DNA from: Desulfobulbaceae bacterium | GTDB lineage: Bacteria > Desulfobacterota > Desulfobulbia > Desulfobulbales > Desulfurivibrionaceae | Assembly: GCA_003517965.1 (NCBI GenBank) | Contig: DOZO01000026.1 | Location: 36,364 to 76,074 of the forward strand | DNA: 39,711 nt | Direction: 5' to 3' | Shown: positions 16,558 through 23,887 of the stretch, piece by piece | How the letters are laid out: each line of letters starts with the position of its first letter | Position numbering within the stretch: position 1 is the stretch's first letter | Notes under the pieces: model-generated | Databases searched by the model: none | What the model saw: the letters and a program-made list of their open reading frames with translations, nothing else | Told to the model about the DNA's origin: nothing | Position numbers and translations under genes: made by a program

Positions 16558-17360
16558 GATTTCACTCCCTCTTTTGCCGCAACCTTTGATTGCTTGCGCA
16601 GAAATTCTTTTCCGAGTTGTAGATAGCTGAGCGCTCCGGTTGAGCGCTTGTCGTAAGTTATTACCGCCTGTCCATGGCTTGGGGCCTCGCTAAGGCGAAC
16701 ATTGCGTGGGATAACCGTGTTATATACCCGACCTTGGAAGTGGGTTTTTACCTCGGCGACAACTTGATGAGTCAGTTTGTTTCGGCCATCGTACATAGTC
16801 AAAAGCAATCCTTCGATGGTAAGAGCTCGATTGTATGAGCTTTTCACCAGACGTATGGTTCTGATTAATTGACTAAGGCCCTCAAGGGCAAAATATTCGC
16901 ATTGCAGGGGAATGAGTACTGTGTCCGCCGCAGTGAGGGCGTTGATGGTCAGCAGGCCAAGGGAGGGTGGGCAGTCGATGAAGATGTAATCGTACTCTCC
17001 GCGGACAGAGGAGAGTATGTTGCCCAAGTAGCGCTCGCGTTTCACAGCGGACATCAGTTCAACTTCTACTCCGATCAGATCGATATGGGTGGGAAGGACG
17101 GAAAGTTTTTTAAGTCCTGGCGCAGGCTGGATAACTTCCTTGGTTTCGGCTTCTCCCGTATAACAATGATAGAGGTGGGTTCCGCCGTTGGCACGGCTGA
17201 CGCCCAGGCCGCTGGAGGTGTTTCCTTGTGGATCTGAATCTACCACCAGAACTTTTTTGCCAAGCAGAGACATCGAGGCCGCCAGGTTGATGGCGGTGGT
17301 CGTTTTCCCTACCCCGCCTTTCTGGTTGGCTATGGCCACAATTTTAGCGCCTTCTCTCAT
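16554..17360 (-). CDS. parA: Chromosome partitioning ATPase ParA/Soj
   Basis: The 268-residue deviant Walker-type ATPase works with ParB in segregating chromosome origins. The deviant Walker A motif is KGGVGKTTTAINLA near residues 11-23, and Walker B/switch residues are in YIFIDCPPSLGLLTINAL. ATG 17360 is preferred, with GGAGGGAG about ten bases upstream. A longer frame begins at 17396 but lacks support. parB follows with a 4-base overlap, then pyrK and pyrD on the same strand. Confidence 0.96.
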   Translation of the reverse strand: MREGAKIVAIANQKGGVGKTTTAINLAASMSLLGKKVLVVDSDPQGNTSSGLGVSRANGGTHLYHCYTGEAETKEVIQPAPGLKKLSVLPTHIDLIGVEVELMSAVKRERYLGNILSSVRGEYDYIFIDCPPSLGLLTINALTAADTVLIPLQCEYFALEGLSQLIRTIRLVKSSYNRALTIEGLLLTMYDGRNKLTHQVVAEVKTHFQGRVYNTVIPRNVRLSEAPSHGQAVITYDKRSTGALSYLQLGKEFLRKQSKVAAKEGVKS

Positions 17361-17552
17361 GCTGAAAAACTCCCTCCGAGTTTGTTTGGATATCACGCGC
17401 TTCTATTTTTCGACGTAGGCTGTGTTGTGGTGTGGACAAAAAAAGAAACAGCAGGCCTTTTGTGGGGATCACACTAACACACTCCGTATAAGGTGGCTTT
17501 TATTTTTTAGGTGGCTTGTTGTTTTTTGTCGAATATGGCCGATGCCCGGCTT

Positions 17553-17568
17553 TGTTTCACGTGAAACA
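17553..17568. other. parS centromere site
   Basis: A perfect copy of the 16-base bacterial parS consensus, TGTTTCACGTGAAACA, embedded in a longer palindrome from 17550 to 17571. It lies about 190 bases upstream of parA in the gap to the M20 peptidase gene. ParB of this type is known to bind this sequence. By established pattern parS clusters near the replication origin, so this window is probably origin-proximal. Confidence 0.95.
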
Positions 17569-17589
17569 AAGCTTATTTTCCCTTTAATT

Positions 17590-18738
17590 TTAGGTAGTTA
17601 GGAGTGTGATAACCAGTTCGGCGGTACGCACCATGTCCAGAAGGTCAATGGATTCTTCGGTGCTGTGCACATGATCCATGCCTATGCCAATGATGGCGGT
17701 GGATAGCCCCTTTCCGTTGAAGATATTGGCATCGCTGCCCCCGCCGGCGCGTTCAAAGTGTATTGTGCGCTGTAAATGGGTCGCAGCTTTGTTAACACGT
17801 TGTAGTATCGGGGCGTTGCGATCAAGGTGCATGCTGGGGTATTCATGGGTGAGCTGGAAATCAAGACGGGGTCGAACCCCATCTCCGAGTTCCGCGCCAG
17901 GCTCAGGTGACCAGTTATTAATGATTCCTTGTACTGTATCCCTGATCTGCTGAGAAAAGGCAGTGAGTTTTTTGGGGGAGTGGCTCCGCACTTCCCCTTC
18001 TACCATGACGCTTTCGGGAATAATATTCGTCGCCTTCCCCCCAGTGATAAGACCGATATTGGCAGTACTTTCTTCGTCAAGACGACCCAACGAAAGCACG
18101 GCAAGACAACGGGCAGCAAGCTGAATGGCGTTGATCCCCCTTTCTGGATGCAGACCGGCATGAGCTGCCGCACCAGTGAGGATAAATTTGAAATGATTAG
18201 CCGCCGGGGCGCCTATAATAAGTAAATCTACCCCGCAGCTGTCTAAGGCATATCCTTTCCTGGCGCGAAGCAGAGAGAGGTCCAGTGCCTTGGCGCCGCG
18301 CAGGCCAATTTCTTCGCAGGTGGTGAAAACGAGATCAAAAGGAAGATGCTGAAGGCCTTCATCATTGATGCTGCGAATAGCCTCAATGAGGATGGCGATC
18401 CCAGCCTTGTCGTCCCCGCCAAGAATGGTCTCACCTGCACTGGAAAAACGGGTTCCCTCTCGCAGAACCGTCACTCCTCTTGCCGGTTCCACTGTGTCCA
18501 TGTGGCAATTAAAAAAGATCGGTTCACCGGGCAGGGTGCCGGGGAAGTGGATGACCAGATTGTTGGAGTCGGAACCGGTGGTGCTGGCCGAATTATCCTC
18601 GGCAATCAAGGCCCTGGGAAATTCTTGGGCAAAGAGGTCTTTGAGAAACAAGGCCATTTTGGCTTCTTCGCCGGAGGGGCTATCAATGCCACACATGACG
18701 GTGAAAACTTGGGCAAGGCGTTCGCTGTTGATCTTCAT
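17590..18738 (-). CDS. M20-family metallopeptidase (PepT-like)
   Basis: The 382-residue dinuclear zinc peptidase has the M20 ligands: histidine in FFNCHMDTVEP near residue 79, a bridging aspartate in ILGGDDKAGIA near residue 109, and the acidic pair in TTCEEIGLRGA near residue 142. A final histidine sits in GMDHVHSTEESIDL near the C terminus. The dimerisation domain lies between (ILTGAAAHAGLHPERGINAI). The ATG is preceded by AGAGGTAC. Related proteins are annotated as peptidase T-like tripeptidases or acyl-amino acid deacylases, and the substrate cannot be decided here. The stop lies just beyond parS. Confidence 0.93.
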   Translation of the reverse strand: MKINSERLAQVFTVMCGIDSPSGEEAKMALFLKDLFAQEFPRALIAEDNSASTTGSDSNNLVIHFPGTLPGEPIFFNCHMDTVEPARGVTVLREGTRFSSAGETILGGDDKAGIAILIEAIRSINDEGLQHLPFDLVFTTCEEIGLRGAKALDLSLLRARKGYALDSCGVDLLIIGAPAANHFKFILTGAAAHAGLHPERGINAIQLAARCLAVLSLGRLDEESTANIGLITGGKATNIIPESVMVEGEVRSHSPKKLTAFSQQIRDTVQGIINNWSPEPGAELGDGVRPRLDFQLTHEYPSMHLDRNAPILQRVNKAATHLQRTIHFERAGGGSDANIFNGKGLSTAIIGIGMDHVHSTEESIDLLDMVRTAELVITLLTT

Positions 18739-18755
18739 ATATGTACCTCTGTTTT

Positions 18756-18808
18756 GAGCCGTTACAAAAATACTTGCACAATTCTGGGCGTTACTTTACG
18801 GCTCTTTA
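18756..18808. repeat. Palindromic intergenic repeat, copy B
   Basis: GAGCCGT (18756-18762) and ACGGCTC (18798-18804) form the terminal stem. Read on the minus strand it starts TAAAGAGCCGTAAAGTAACG and ends TTTGTAACGGCTC, aligning with copy C at 21720-21777 through its interior (CAGAA and a GTGCA/GTACA block). The similarity to copy C extends about 15 bases beyond the stem (ACAAAACG). Confidence 0.7.
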
Positions 18809-19071
18809 TATCGTTTTGTCCATATGGAAAGTCTAAATTATTGTTTAACAAGCGGATCGCTTGTTGCGTTTGATAATTAAATCTTATATTATCAGGAATG
18901 ATTACCATAAAGGCAGGACTTGTTGTCTGTAAAAGTTGTTTGGGCCTGTATTACAGGCTGTGCCGGGAAAGAATAACGTGCATGTCGCTAACAGATAAAA
19001 AAATATCTCGCAGAAACAGAGACAACTAATGGGCAGCGTTTTCGCACCTATGGGAAACAGCTTACAGTAAA

Positions 19072-19108
19072 ATATCTGGCAAGACGAATGTCTCGTTTTG
19101 CCAGATAT
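19072..19108. other. 16-bp near-perfect hairpin in front of the Cys-rich gene
   Basis: ATATCTGGCAAGACGA (19072-19087) pairs with TCGTTTTGCCAGATAT (19093-19108), with a 5-base loop and one G-T wobble. It ends 28 bases before the ATG of the 50-residue Cys-rich gene. There is no T-run after it, so it is not an ordinary terminator. It may be an operator or a structured leader. Confidence 0.75.
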
Positions 19109-19136
19109 AACCGTTTAACAAAATAATGGAAGCACG

Positions 19137-19289
19137 ATGATGGCAATATTTAAATGTGAAAAATGCGGGGCAACCAAAGAGGGAAGATGCAAACCAAAAA
19201 AATGCGCAGATTGTGGCGGTAGCGACTGCATGATCAAAAAAGAGGAGAAAACTGCAGGTTGCGGATGTTGTTGCAAGGCTAAAAAATAA
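19137..19289 (+). CDS. 50-residue Cys-rich zinc-ribbon-like protein
   Basis: An open frame of 50 codons starts with ATG ATG at 19137, preceded by GGAAG, and ends at TAA 19287-19289. The product has ten cysteines: C7-x2-C10 (CEKC), C18, C23-x2-C26 (CADC), C31 and the terminal cluster C42-x-C44-C45-C46 (CGCCC). The N-terminal part (FKCEKCGATKEGRCKPKKC) looks like a rubredoxin-like or zinc-ribbon knuckle of the kind seen in small conserved proteins of anaerobes. The function is unknown; metal binding is inferred. The strong hairpin upstream and a good terminator about 175 bases downstream support an independently transcribed unit. Confidence 0.75.
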   Translation: MMAIFKCEKCGATKEGRCKPKKCADCGGSDCMIKKEEKTAGCGCCCKAKK

Positions 19290-19661
19290 ACACCCGGCCA
19301 ATATGATAAACCTGCAAAAAAAGGCAGCATGACATAGAACCGTGCAACAAAAACAACAAGTTGCTAACGAAGACCTGTTGTGATGTCGGCACTGCTACCG
19401 GCGACTGACACGTGTCTTTTCGAACTCTGTACTTTTGCGCTTACAATAAATATGGTTTACGAGAAGGCTCCCATTGATGATTTGGGGGCCTTTTTTTTGT
19501 TTTCAGGTACGCCGAGGCCGATAGTGTGCAAACGGTCATTGCAGGAAGTCACGCTCCTGGATTAGGATAAAGATAAGATCGGCATCATTGATCTATGCAG
19601 GCGCAGCAGCTGTCAACATTGCGCGAGGCTCATAACTTAACAGGCCAACGAGGGTAGAGAG
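19290..19661. other. 372-base intergenic region with one terminator
   Basis: No convincing gene. The first 170 bases are unassigned and end in an intrinsic terminator at 19464-19498. They could be a 3' untranslated region of the Cys-rich gene or a small RNA. The remaining 160 bases lead to the RACo-like gene and should include its promoter. A frame of about 60 codons crossing the terminator is judged spurious. Confidence 0.5.
19464..19498 (+). terminator. Intrinsic terminator
   Basis: AAGGCTCCC (19464-19472) pairs with GGGGGCCTT (19484-19492), with one G-T pair and an 11-base loop, followed by eight T (19491-19498). It is oriented to end plus-strand transcription from the Cys-rich gene or from a small RNA between 19290 and 19460. 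Confidence 0.85.
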
Positions 19662-21671
19662 ATGAACAAGGCAGGTAATCAGGCGACCCATACCATCGTT
19701 TTTGAGCCCAGCGGTAGAAAAGTACAGGTCGGAGTAGGCATGTCTATCATCAAGGCGGCTCGAGAAGCAGGTATTCATATTAATGCTTCCTGTGGTGGCA
19801 GCGGGGTGTGCGGCAAATGCAAAGTCATTATTGAAGAAGGTGCGGTTGACGGGGGATTGAGTGAAAAGTTCAGCCCCCAGGAGAGAGAGGCAGGATATCG
19901 CCAGGCCTGCACGGCGACAATAAACGGTGCCGTCGTCATCCGGGTGCCGGAAACCTCTGGCCTGAAAAGCGGGGGGCTGGGAACTGCGGTACCCCTCAGG
20001 CATCGCGCCCGGATGCATGTGTACGATATCGAGGAACTCCGGGAACAAGGCATTTTTGTCCCGCCAGTGGTAAAAATCTGCCTTCAAGTTCCTCCGCCCT
20101 CGGCTAAGGACAATATGGCCGACGCCGGGCGGGTTATTCAACTGCTCAGCAGTCAGCACGATGAACACAGGGTTGTGTTTAACCTGGCGGTTTTGCGCAA
20201 GCTGCGCAAGGCCTTGCGGGAAGACAATTTCAGGATAACTGTTACCAGCGCGCGCCCGGTAAATGTTGCGGGTAAACCGTATCTTACCAACATTCAGGGT
20301 GGCGATTGGTCTCAGCGCAGTTTCGGCCTGGCCTTTGACATCGGCACAACCTCGATCTACGGGGTACTGGTGGACCTTATTTCCGGTAAGGTACTGGCTC
20401 GGGCCGGTGAATACAATGGTCAGTTGAGCTATGGCGAGGATGTGATCTCCCGGATTATTGTGGCGGAAAAACAGGAAGGCCTGATCAAGATGCAGGAGTT
20501 GGTGGCCACCACTATCAACAGTATTCTCGATACCTTGCTGGGTATGGCCAAGCCTGAGAACAACGGTGAAAAAGGCGGCATTCGCCGCGAGGAGATCACC
20601 TCTATCACCCTGGCAGGCAATACCACCATGACCCATCTGCTTCTCGGTTTAGAGCCGGACAACATCCGCCGCGCCCCATATGTGCCGGTCACCACCTTCC
20701 TGCCGCCCATTCGGGCTAACGATCTGGGCATCAATCTGCCGCCCTCCGCCGTAGCCTTGGTCTACCCATCCATCTCCAGTTATGTGGGGGGTGATATCGT
20801 TGCCGGGGTCATGGGTTCGGGGATGTACCGGACCGAACTTGTTACCTTATACATAGATATCGGCACCAACGCGGAGATCGTTGTGGGCAACCGAGAATGG
20901 CTGGTGTGTGCGGCCTGTTCCGCCGGGCCGGCATTTGAAGGCGGCGGCATCACCCACGGGATGCGGGCGGCGCTGGGAGCAATCGAGGATTTCAGCCTCA
21001 ACCCCCAGACCCTTGAACCGATGAATATCACGCTTGGTAATAAACCGCCGGTGGGGATCTGCGGTTCAGGTCTGCTGGCTATAATCGCCACTCTTTTTGA
21101 GCATGGAATTCTCGATAGAAGCGGGAAATTTCGGCGCGATCTTGTCACGGATCGGATTCGGCCAGGGTGCAGCGGCCATGAGTATGTTCTGGTCTGGCGC
21201 GCAGAAGCGGGTACCGAATACGACATTGTTATCAACGAGGTGGATATCGAAAATTTCATCAGAGCCAAAGCGGCGATTTATGCCGGGATCACAACTTTGG
21301 TGGAGCAGGTGGGGCTGGCCATTACCGATATTGAGCAGGTTATTCTGGCAGGAGCCTTTGGCAGCTATATTGATCTGGATTCGGCCATGACCGTGGGCCT
21401 GTTACCGCAAGTAGAGGCTGATAAAGTGCTCTATGTAGGGAATGGCTCGCTCATGGGCGCCTGGATGAGTGAAATGAGCAATCATATCAGGCGGGATGTG
21501 GTGGATGTGGTGCGGAAGATGACCAGCTTCGAGCTTTCGGAGATGGCCTATTTTCAGGAAAAATACATCGCCTCTCATTTCTTGCCCCACACGGATCTTA
21601 GCCTTTTCCCTCGCGTAGCGGAGATGCTTGCGCAGACCTGCCGAGAGGATAAAGAGACGCCAGAGGACTAA
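19662..21671 (+). CDS. RACo-like ferredoxin/ASKHA protein (reductive activator of corrinoid proteins)
   Basis: The 669-residue protein has an N-terminal [2Fe-2S] ferredoxin domain with C44, C50, C53 and C83 (CGGSGVCGKC). A linker region follows, then a large ASKHA-type ATPase domain (FGLAFDIGTTSIYGVLVDL phosphate-binding loop near residue 225, TLAGNTTMTHLLLG, YIDIGTNAEIV, AGPAFEGGGI, ILAGAFGSYIDLDSA). This is the RACo/RamA-like family that uses ATP to reduce inactive Co(II) corrinoid proteins to Co(I). AGGG and GAGAG precede the ATG. No methyltransferase or corrinoid protein gene adjoins it, so the partner is unknown. The stop codon overlaps the left arm of repeat C. Confidence 0.92.
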   Translation: MNKAGNQATHTIVFEPSGRKVQVGVGMSIIKAAREAGIHINASCGGSGVCGKCKVIIEEGAVDGGLSEKFSPQEREAGYRQACTATINGAVVIRVPETSGLKSGGLGTAVPLRHRARMHVYDIEELREQGIFVPPVVKICLQVPPPSAKDNMADAGRVIQLLSSQHDEHRVVFNLAVLRKLRKALREDNFRITVTSARPVNVAGKPYLTNIQGGDWSQRSFGLAFDIGTTSIYGVLVDLISGKVLARAGEYNGQLSYGEDVISRIIVAEKQEGLIKMQELVATTINSILDTLLGMAKPENNGEKGGIRREEITSITLAGNTTMTHLLLGLEPDNIRRAPYVPVTTFLPPIRANDLGINLPPSAVALVYPSISSYVGGDIVAGVMGSGMYRTELVTLYIDIGTNAEIVVGNREWLVCAACSAGPAFEGGGITHGMRAALGAIEDFSLNPQTLEPMNITLGNKPPVGICGSGLLAIIATLFEHGILDRSGKFRRDLVTDRIRPGCSGHEYVLVWRAEAGTEYDIVINEVDIENFIRAKAAIYAGITTLVEQVGLAITDIEQVILAGAFGSYIDLDSAMTVGLLPQVEADKVLYVGNGSLMGAWMSEMSNHIRRDVVDVVRKMTSFELSEMAYFQEKYIASHFLPHTDLSLFPRVAEMLAQTCREDKETPED

Positions 21672-21777
21672 GCCGTTGTAAAAGAAATAAACTGGACGTT
21701 TCGTGTGACCAAAACGGCATAAGGAGCCGTACAGTTAACGGTCAGAAGAGTACAGGTTATTTCTTAACGGCTCTTAA
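21671..21777. repeat. Palindromic intergenic repeat, copy C (nested palindrome)
   Basis: The core element 21720-21777 starts TAAGGAGCCGTA and ends TTCTTAACGGCTCTTA, matching copies A and B. An outer arm AGCCGTTGTAAAAGAAATAA (21671-21690) pairs with TTATTTCTTAACGGCT (21758-21773), giving a palindrome of about 105 bases. It fills the whole gap between two convergent genes and touches both stop codons, so it may work as a terminator here. Confidence 0.75.
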
Positions 21778-22208
21778 GCTGCCAGTTCGGCTACGTTGCC
21801 ATTCAAGGAAACTTCCATGGCTCTGGCTGGACAGACAGAAACACAAAGACCGCAGGCGGTGCATTTCTCCTCGTCAAAGAGTACCGCCATGTCGGGTCGG
21901 TGGAGAGAGAGGGCACCGGTGGGACAGGCGTTGGTGCAGGCCCCGCACTGGTAGCATTTCTCGTCGTCGCGGCGGATATTGCCCGCAATGCTTTTTGCCG
22001 AAACCCCCATTTCTTTGAGATAGGCGATTCCTTTTTTGACATTGGCCTTGTGGCCGAGAAATTCAAGGACCATGACTCCTTCCTGCTGGAGCAGGATGGT
22101 GGCCTTGAGTATGTTAAAGTCCAGGTCGTACTTGCGAACCAGATTGCTGATGATTGGCTGGTCAATGACTTCCTTGGGGAACTTCAGGACATAGATGCGG
22201 GTATTCAT
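21774..22208 (-). CDS. NIL-domain ferredoxin (two 4Fe-4S clusters)
   Basis: The 144-residue protein has an N-terminal NIL domain (residues 1-75; VLKFPKEVIDQPIISNLVRK, ATILLQQEGVMVLEFLG). Two ferredoxin cluster motifs follow: CYQCGACTNACP and CTACGLCVSVCP. NIL-ferredoxins of this kind act, in methanogens and some sulfate reducers, with a DUF39 (HcyS-like) protein in homocysteine formation from aspartate semialdehyde and sulfide. I infer that role here, but no DUF39 gene is in the window. Its start overlaps the stop of the upstream kinase gene by four bases (ATGA), which makes it part of a three-gene run with the phosphotransferase. Confidence 0.92.
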   Translation of the reverse strand: MNTRIYVLKFPKEVIDQPIISNLVRKYDLDFNILKATILLQQEGVMVLEFLGHKANVKKGIAYLKEMGVSAKSIAGNIRRDDEKCYQCGACTNACPTGALSLHRPDMAVLFDEEKCTACGLCVSVCPARAMEVSLNGNVAELAA

Positions 22209-22771
22209 GGTTGCGTCTCCAAGTGGGCGGAAAGTTGCTCTAAGACAACCTCCACCGGCAGATCGGTTGCCAGAGTTATGAGCTGATCCGGGGCAAGTTC
22301 TGCCGGGGCTTCGAACCGTTCTTTCTGTTTTAAGTAGATTTCCCAGCGCCCATCCGACACGGCCTGCGGGTCAAGAGCTCTCTTGGCCATGCGGTGCTTC
22401 ATTTCCTCTTCCGGACAAACACAGAGAACAAAGTATAGCCGAACATCGAGTCGTTGCGCAAGCATCCGTACCTGATCGCGGTCGGTTTTTTGTTGGTAGG
22501 AGGCGTCAAGAACCACGCCCCGTCCTTGGGCCAAATTTTGTTCCGCTTTGGCGAGCAGGGCCGCGTAGGTTTTGCTGGTGAATTCGCTGGTATAGATCCC
22601 CTGATCAGTTGTTTCGCGTTGGTGAGTCTGCGGAGAGAGTCCGGCCAGCTCCTTGCGCACCACATCGGAGTTGTAATAGCCCAAGCCTTGGCGGTCGGCC
22701 CAAGCCTTGGCCACGGTGCTCTTGCCTGTGGCGATCAGGCCAAAAAAAATAAACAGGTCAGAAAGTGGCAT
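22205..22771 (-). CDS. P-loop ATPase/kinase (AAA_33), split C-terminal half of an APH-ATPase pair
   Basis: The 188-residue kinase-like protein carries Walker A GLIATGKST at residues 11-19, a DxxR-like element YNSDVVRKEL, and a lid/substrate region with RGVVLDASYQQKTDRDQ. In many bacteria this domain is the C-terminal half of one ~520-residue protein whose N-terminal half is an aminoglycoside phosphotransferase-like domain. Here the halves are separate genes: the ATG at 22771 lies inside the end of the upstream gene (14-base overlap, different frame). The longer frame to 23200 is only read-through of the antiparallel phase and is not supported. Substrate unknown. Confidence 0.85.
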   Translation of the reverse strand: MPLSDLFIFFGLIATGKSTVAKAWADRQGLGYYNSDVVRKELAGLSPQTHQRETTDQGIYTSEFTSKTYAALLAKAEQNLAQGRGVVLDASYQQKTDRDQVRMLAQRLDVRLYFVLCVCPEEEMKHRMAKRALDPQAVSDGRWEIYLKQKERFEAPAELAPDQLITLATDLPVEVVLEQLSAHLETQP

Positions 22772-23771
22772 AGCTTTGGGCCAGGGCGAAGTATTTTTTT
22801 GCCTGGGCCAGGCAGCTCTCGGCGGTAGCCGGATCAACCTCCGGGGCATGGGCGGTGAAAAGGCCGATCTTGCCGCGCACATAGGCCCGGTAGCATTTAT
22901 AGAAATTGAGCATGGGCAGCAGGGTGGTGTCGCCTGCGGCCCGGCAGAATTGTTCGATAAAATAGGTGGAAAGCTCGGGCAGGCCATGAAAGTCGAGATC
23001 CATGGCCAGAAAAGCCACATCGCTTGCCACATCGCAGTAGCGGAAACGCTGGTTGAACTCGATGCAGTCGTAGATGTAGATCTCCTCAGCCAGGCAGATG
23101 TTGGCGGAATACAGGTCGCCATGGCAGTCCCGAACCCGGCCTGCGGCGAGGCGGGCGGCAAAGAGTGCTTCCTGGTTAAGAAAATTGCGGGCGTAGCCAC
23201 TGATCGTCTCGAATTGTTCCTGACTTAATGCCGGGCAACCGATGAAGCCTTTGGTCTGTGCAAAATTTTCCAGTACATTAACGCTTACGGCCTGGGCGGT
23301 GCCAAATTCTGCAATGGCAGGCCCGGTTTCGGCCTTGGCGTAAAACGGAATCAGGATGGCGATGAGCCGGTCGAGAATCTCCCGGCTGAGTCCGCCTTGG
23401 GCGATAACCCTGGCCATCATCCGCTCTTCCGGCATCCGGGCCATTTTTACCGCGTATTCCATCGGAGTACCGGGGCCGTCCAGGGAAAAAGCCGTATCCT
23501 GCTGGCTAATCGTTACCAAGCCGAGGTACAGAGAGGGACAGAGGCGGCGATTTAAGAGCAGCTCCTCTTCACAGAAATGCTTGCGCTTTTCCAGGGTGGT
23601 GAAGTCGAGAAAACCGAAATCTACAGGTTTTTTGATCTTGTAGACAAAATCCCCAGCCAACAGCACATAGGAGATATGGGTTTGCACCAGGGTTATTTCC
23701 GGGGCGGGATGGGGGTAGGCCTCAGGTTTGAGCAGGGCCTGAATGAATGGCGGCAAGGTTGAATCAGCCAT
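22758..23771 (-). CDS. Aminoglycoside phosphotransferase-like kinase (APH fold), split N-terminal half
   Basis: The 337-residue protein has an APH-like fold: ATP-site strands near GDFVYKIKKPVDFGFLDF with the lysines of the nucleotide site, catalytic loop DCHGDLYSANICL and metal-binding IYDCIEFN. AGGAGG lies five bases before ATG 23771, which settles the start against an upstream frame to 23849. It ends 14 bases into the ATPase gene downstream. Despite the family name these COG0645/COG2187-type proteins are not resistance genes by default, and their substrate is unknown. The first of a three-gene run with the ATPase and the NIL ferredoxin. Confidence 0.87.
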   Translation of the reverse strand: MADSTLPPFIQALLKPEAYPHPAPEITLVQTHISYVLLAGDFVYKIKKPVDFGFLDFTTLEKRKHFCEEELLLNRRLCPSLYLGLVTISQQDTAFSLDGPGTPMEYAVKMARMPEERMMARVIAQGGLSREILDRLIAILIPFYAKAETGPAIAEFGTAQAVSVNVLENFAQTKGFIGCPALSQEQFETISGYARNFLNQEALFAARLAAGRVRDCHGDLYSANICLAEEIYIYDCIEFNQRFRYCDVASDVAFLAMDLDFHGLPELSTYFIEQFCRAAGDTTLLPMLNFYKCYRAYVRGKIGLFTAHAPEVDPATAESCLAQAKKYFALAQSYATF

Positions 23772-23887
23772 GAAAACCTCCTGTTTTGGGCTTGAATGCC
23801 GGGATTCGGCAGGAAGATCGAACAGACAGTACAAGAAAGTGCTGATCATAACAGAATTATATTTTTTGGTAAACTATGGAGCAAGAC

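Larger units (their letters stand above)
18739..19136. other. 398-base divergent intergenic region with repeat and hairpins
   Basis: No gene is seen. It contains palindromic repeat copy B (18756-18808), a short perfect hairpin AACAAGCG-gat-CGCTTGTT around 18846-18865, and the strong hairpin at 19072-19108. Promoters for the M20 peptidase (minus) and the Cys-rich gene (plus) should lie here; I could not pick confident -35/-10 pairs. Confidence 0.6.

Noticed and set aside
17430..17470. DnaA boxes near parS as an origin of replication
   Set aside because: Only two weak one- or two-mismatch words were seen, with no AT-rich unwinding region or dnaA nearby.
19330..19420. Cobalamin or other riboswitch before the RACo-like gene
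   Set aside because: No B12-box-like word or other riboswitch core could be found by eye.
19380..19565. Plus-strand 61-codon frame
   Set aside because: It runs across the strong intrinsic terminator at 19464-19498 and shows no protein-like pattern.
22772..23200. In-frame N-terminal extension of the ATPase gene at 22205
   Set aside because: It lies within the well-supported phosphotransferase gene in another frame. The Met at 22771 fits the family start and precedes the P-loop by ten residues.
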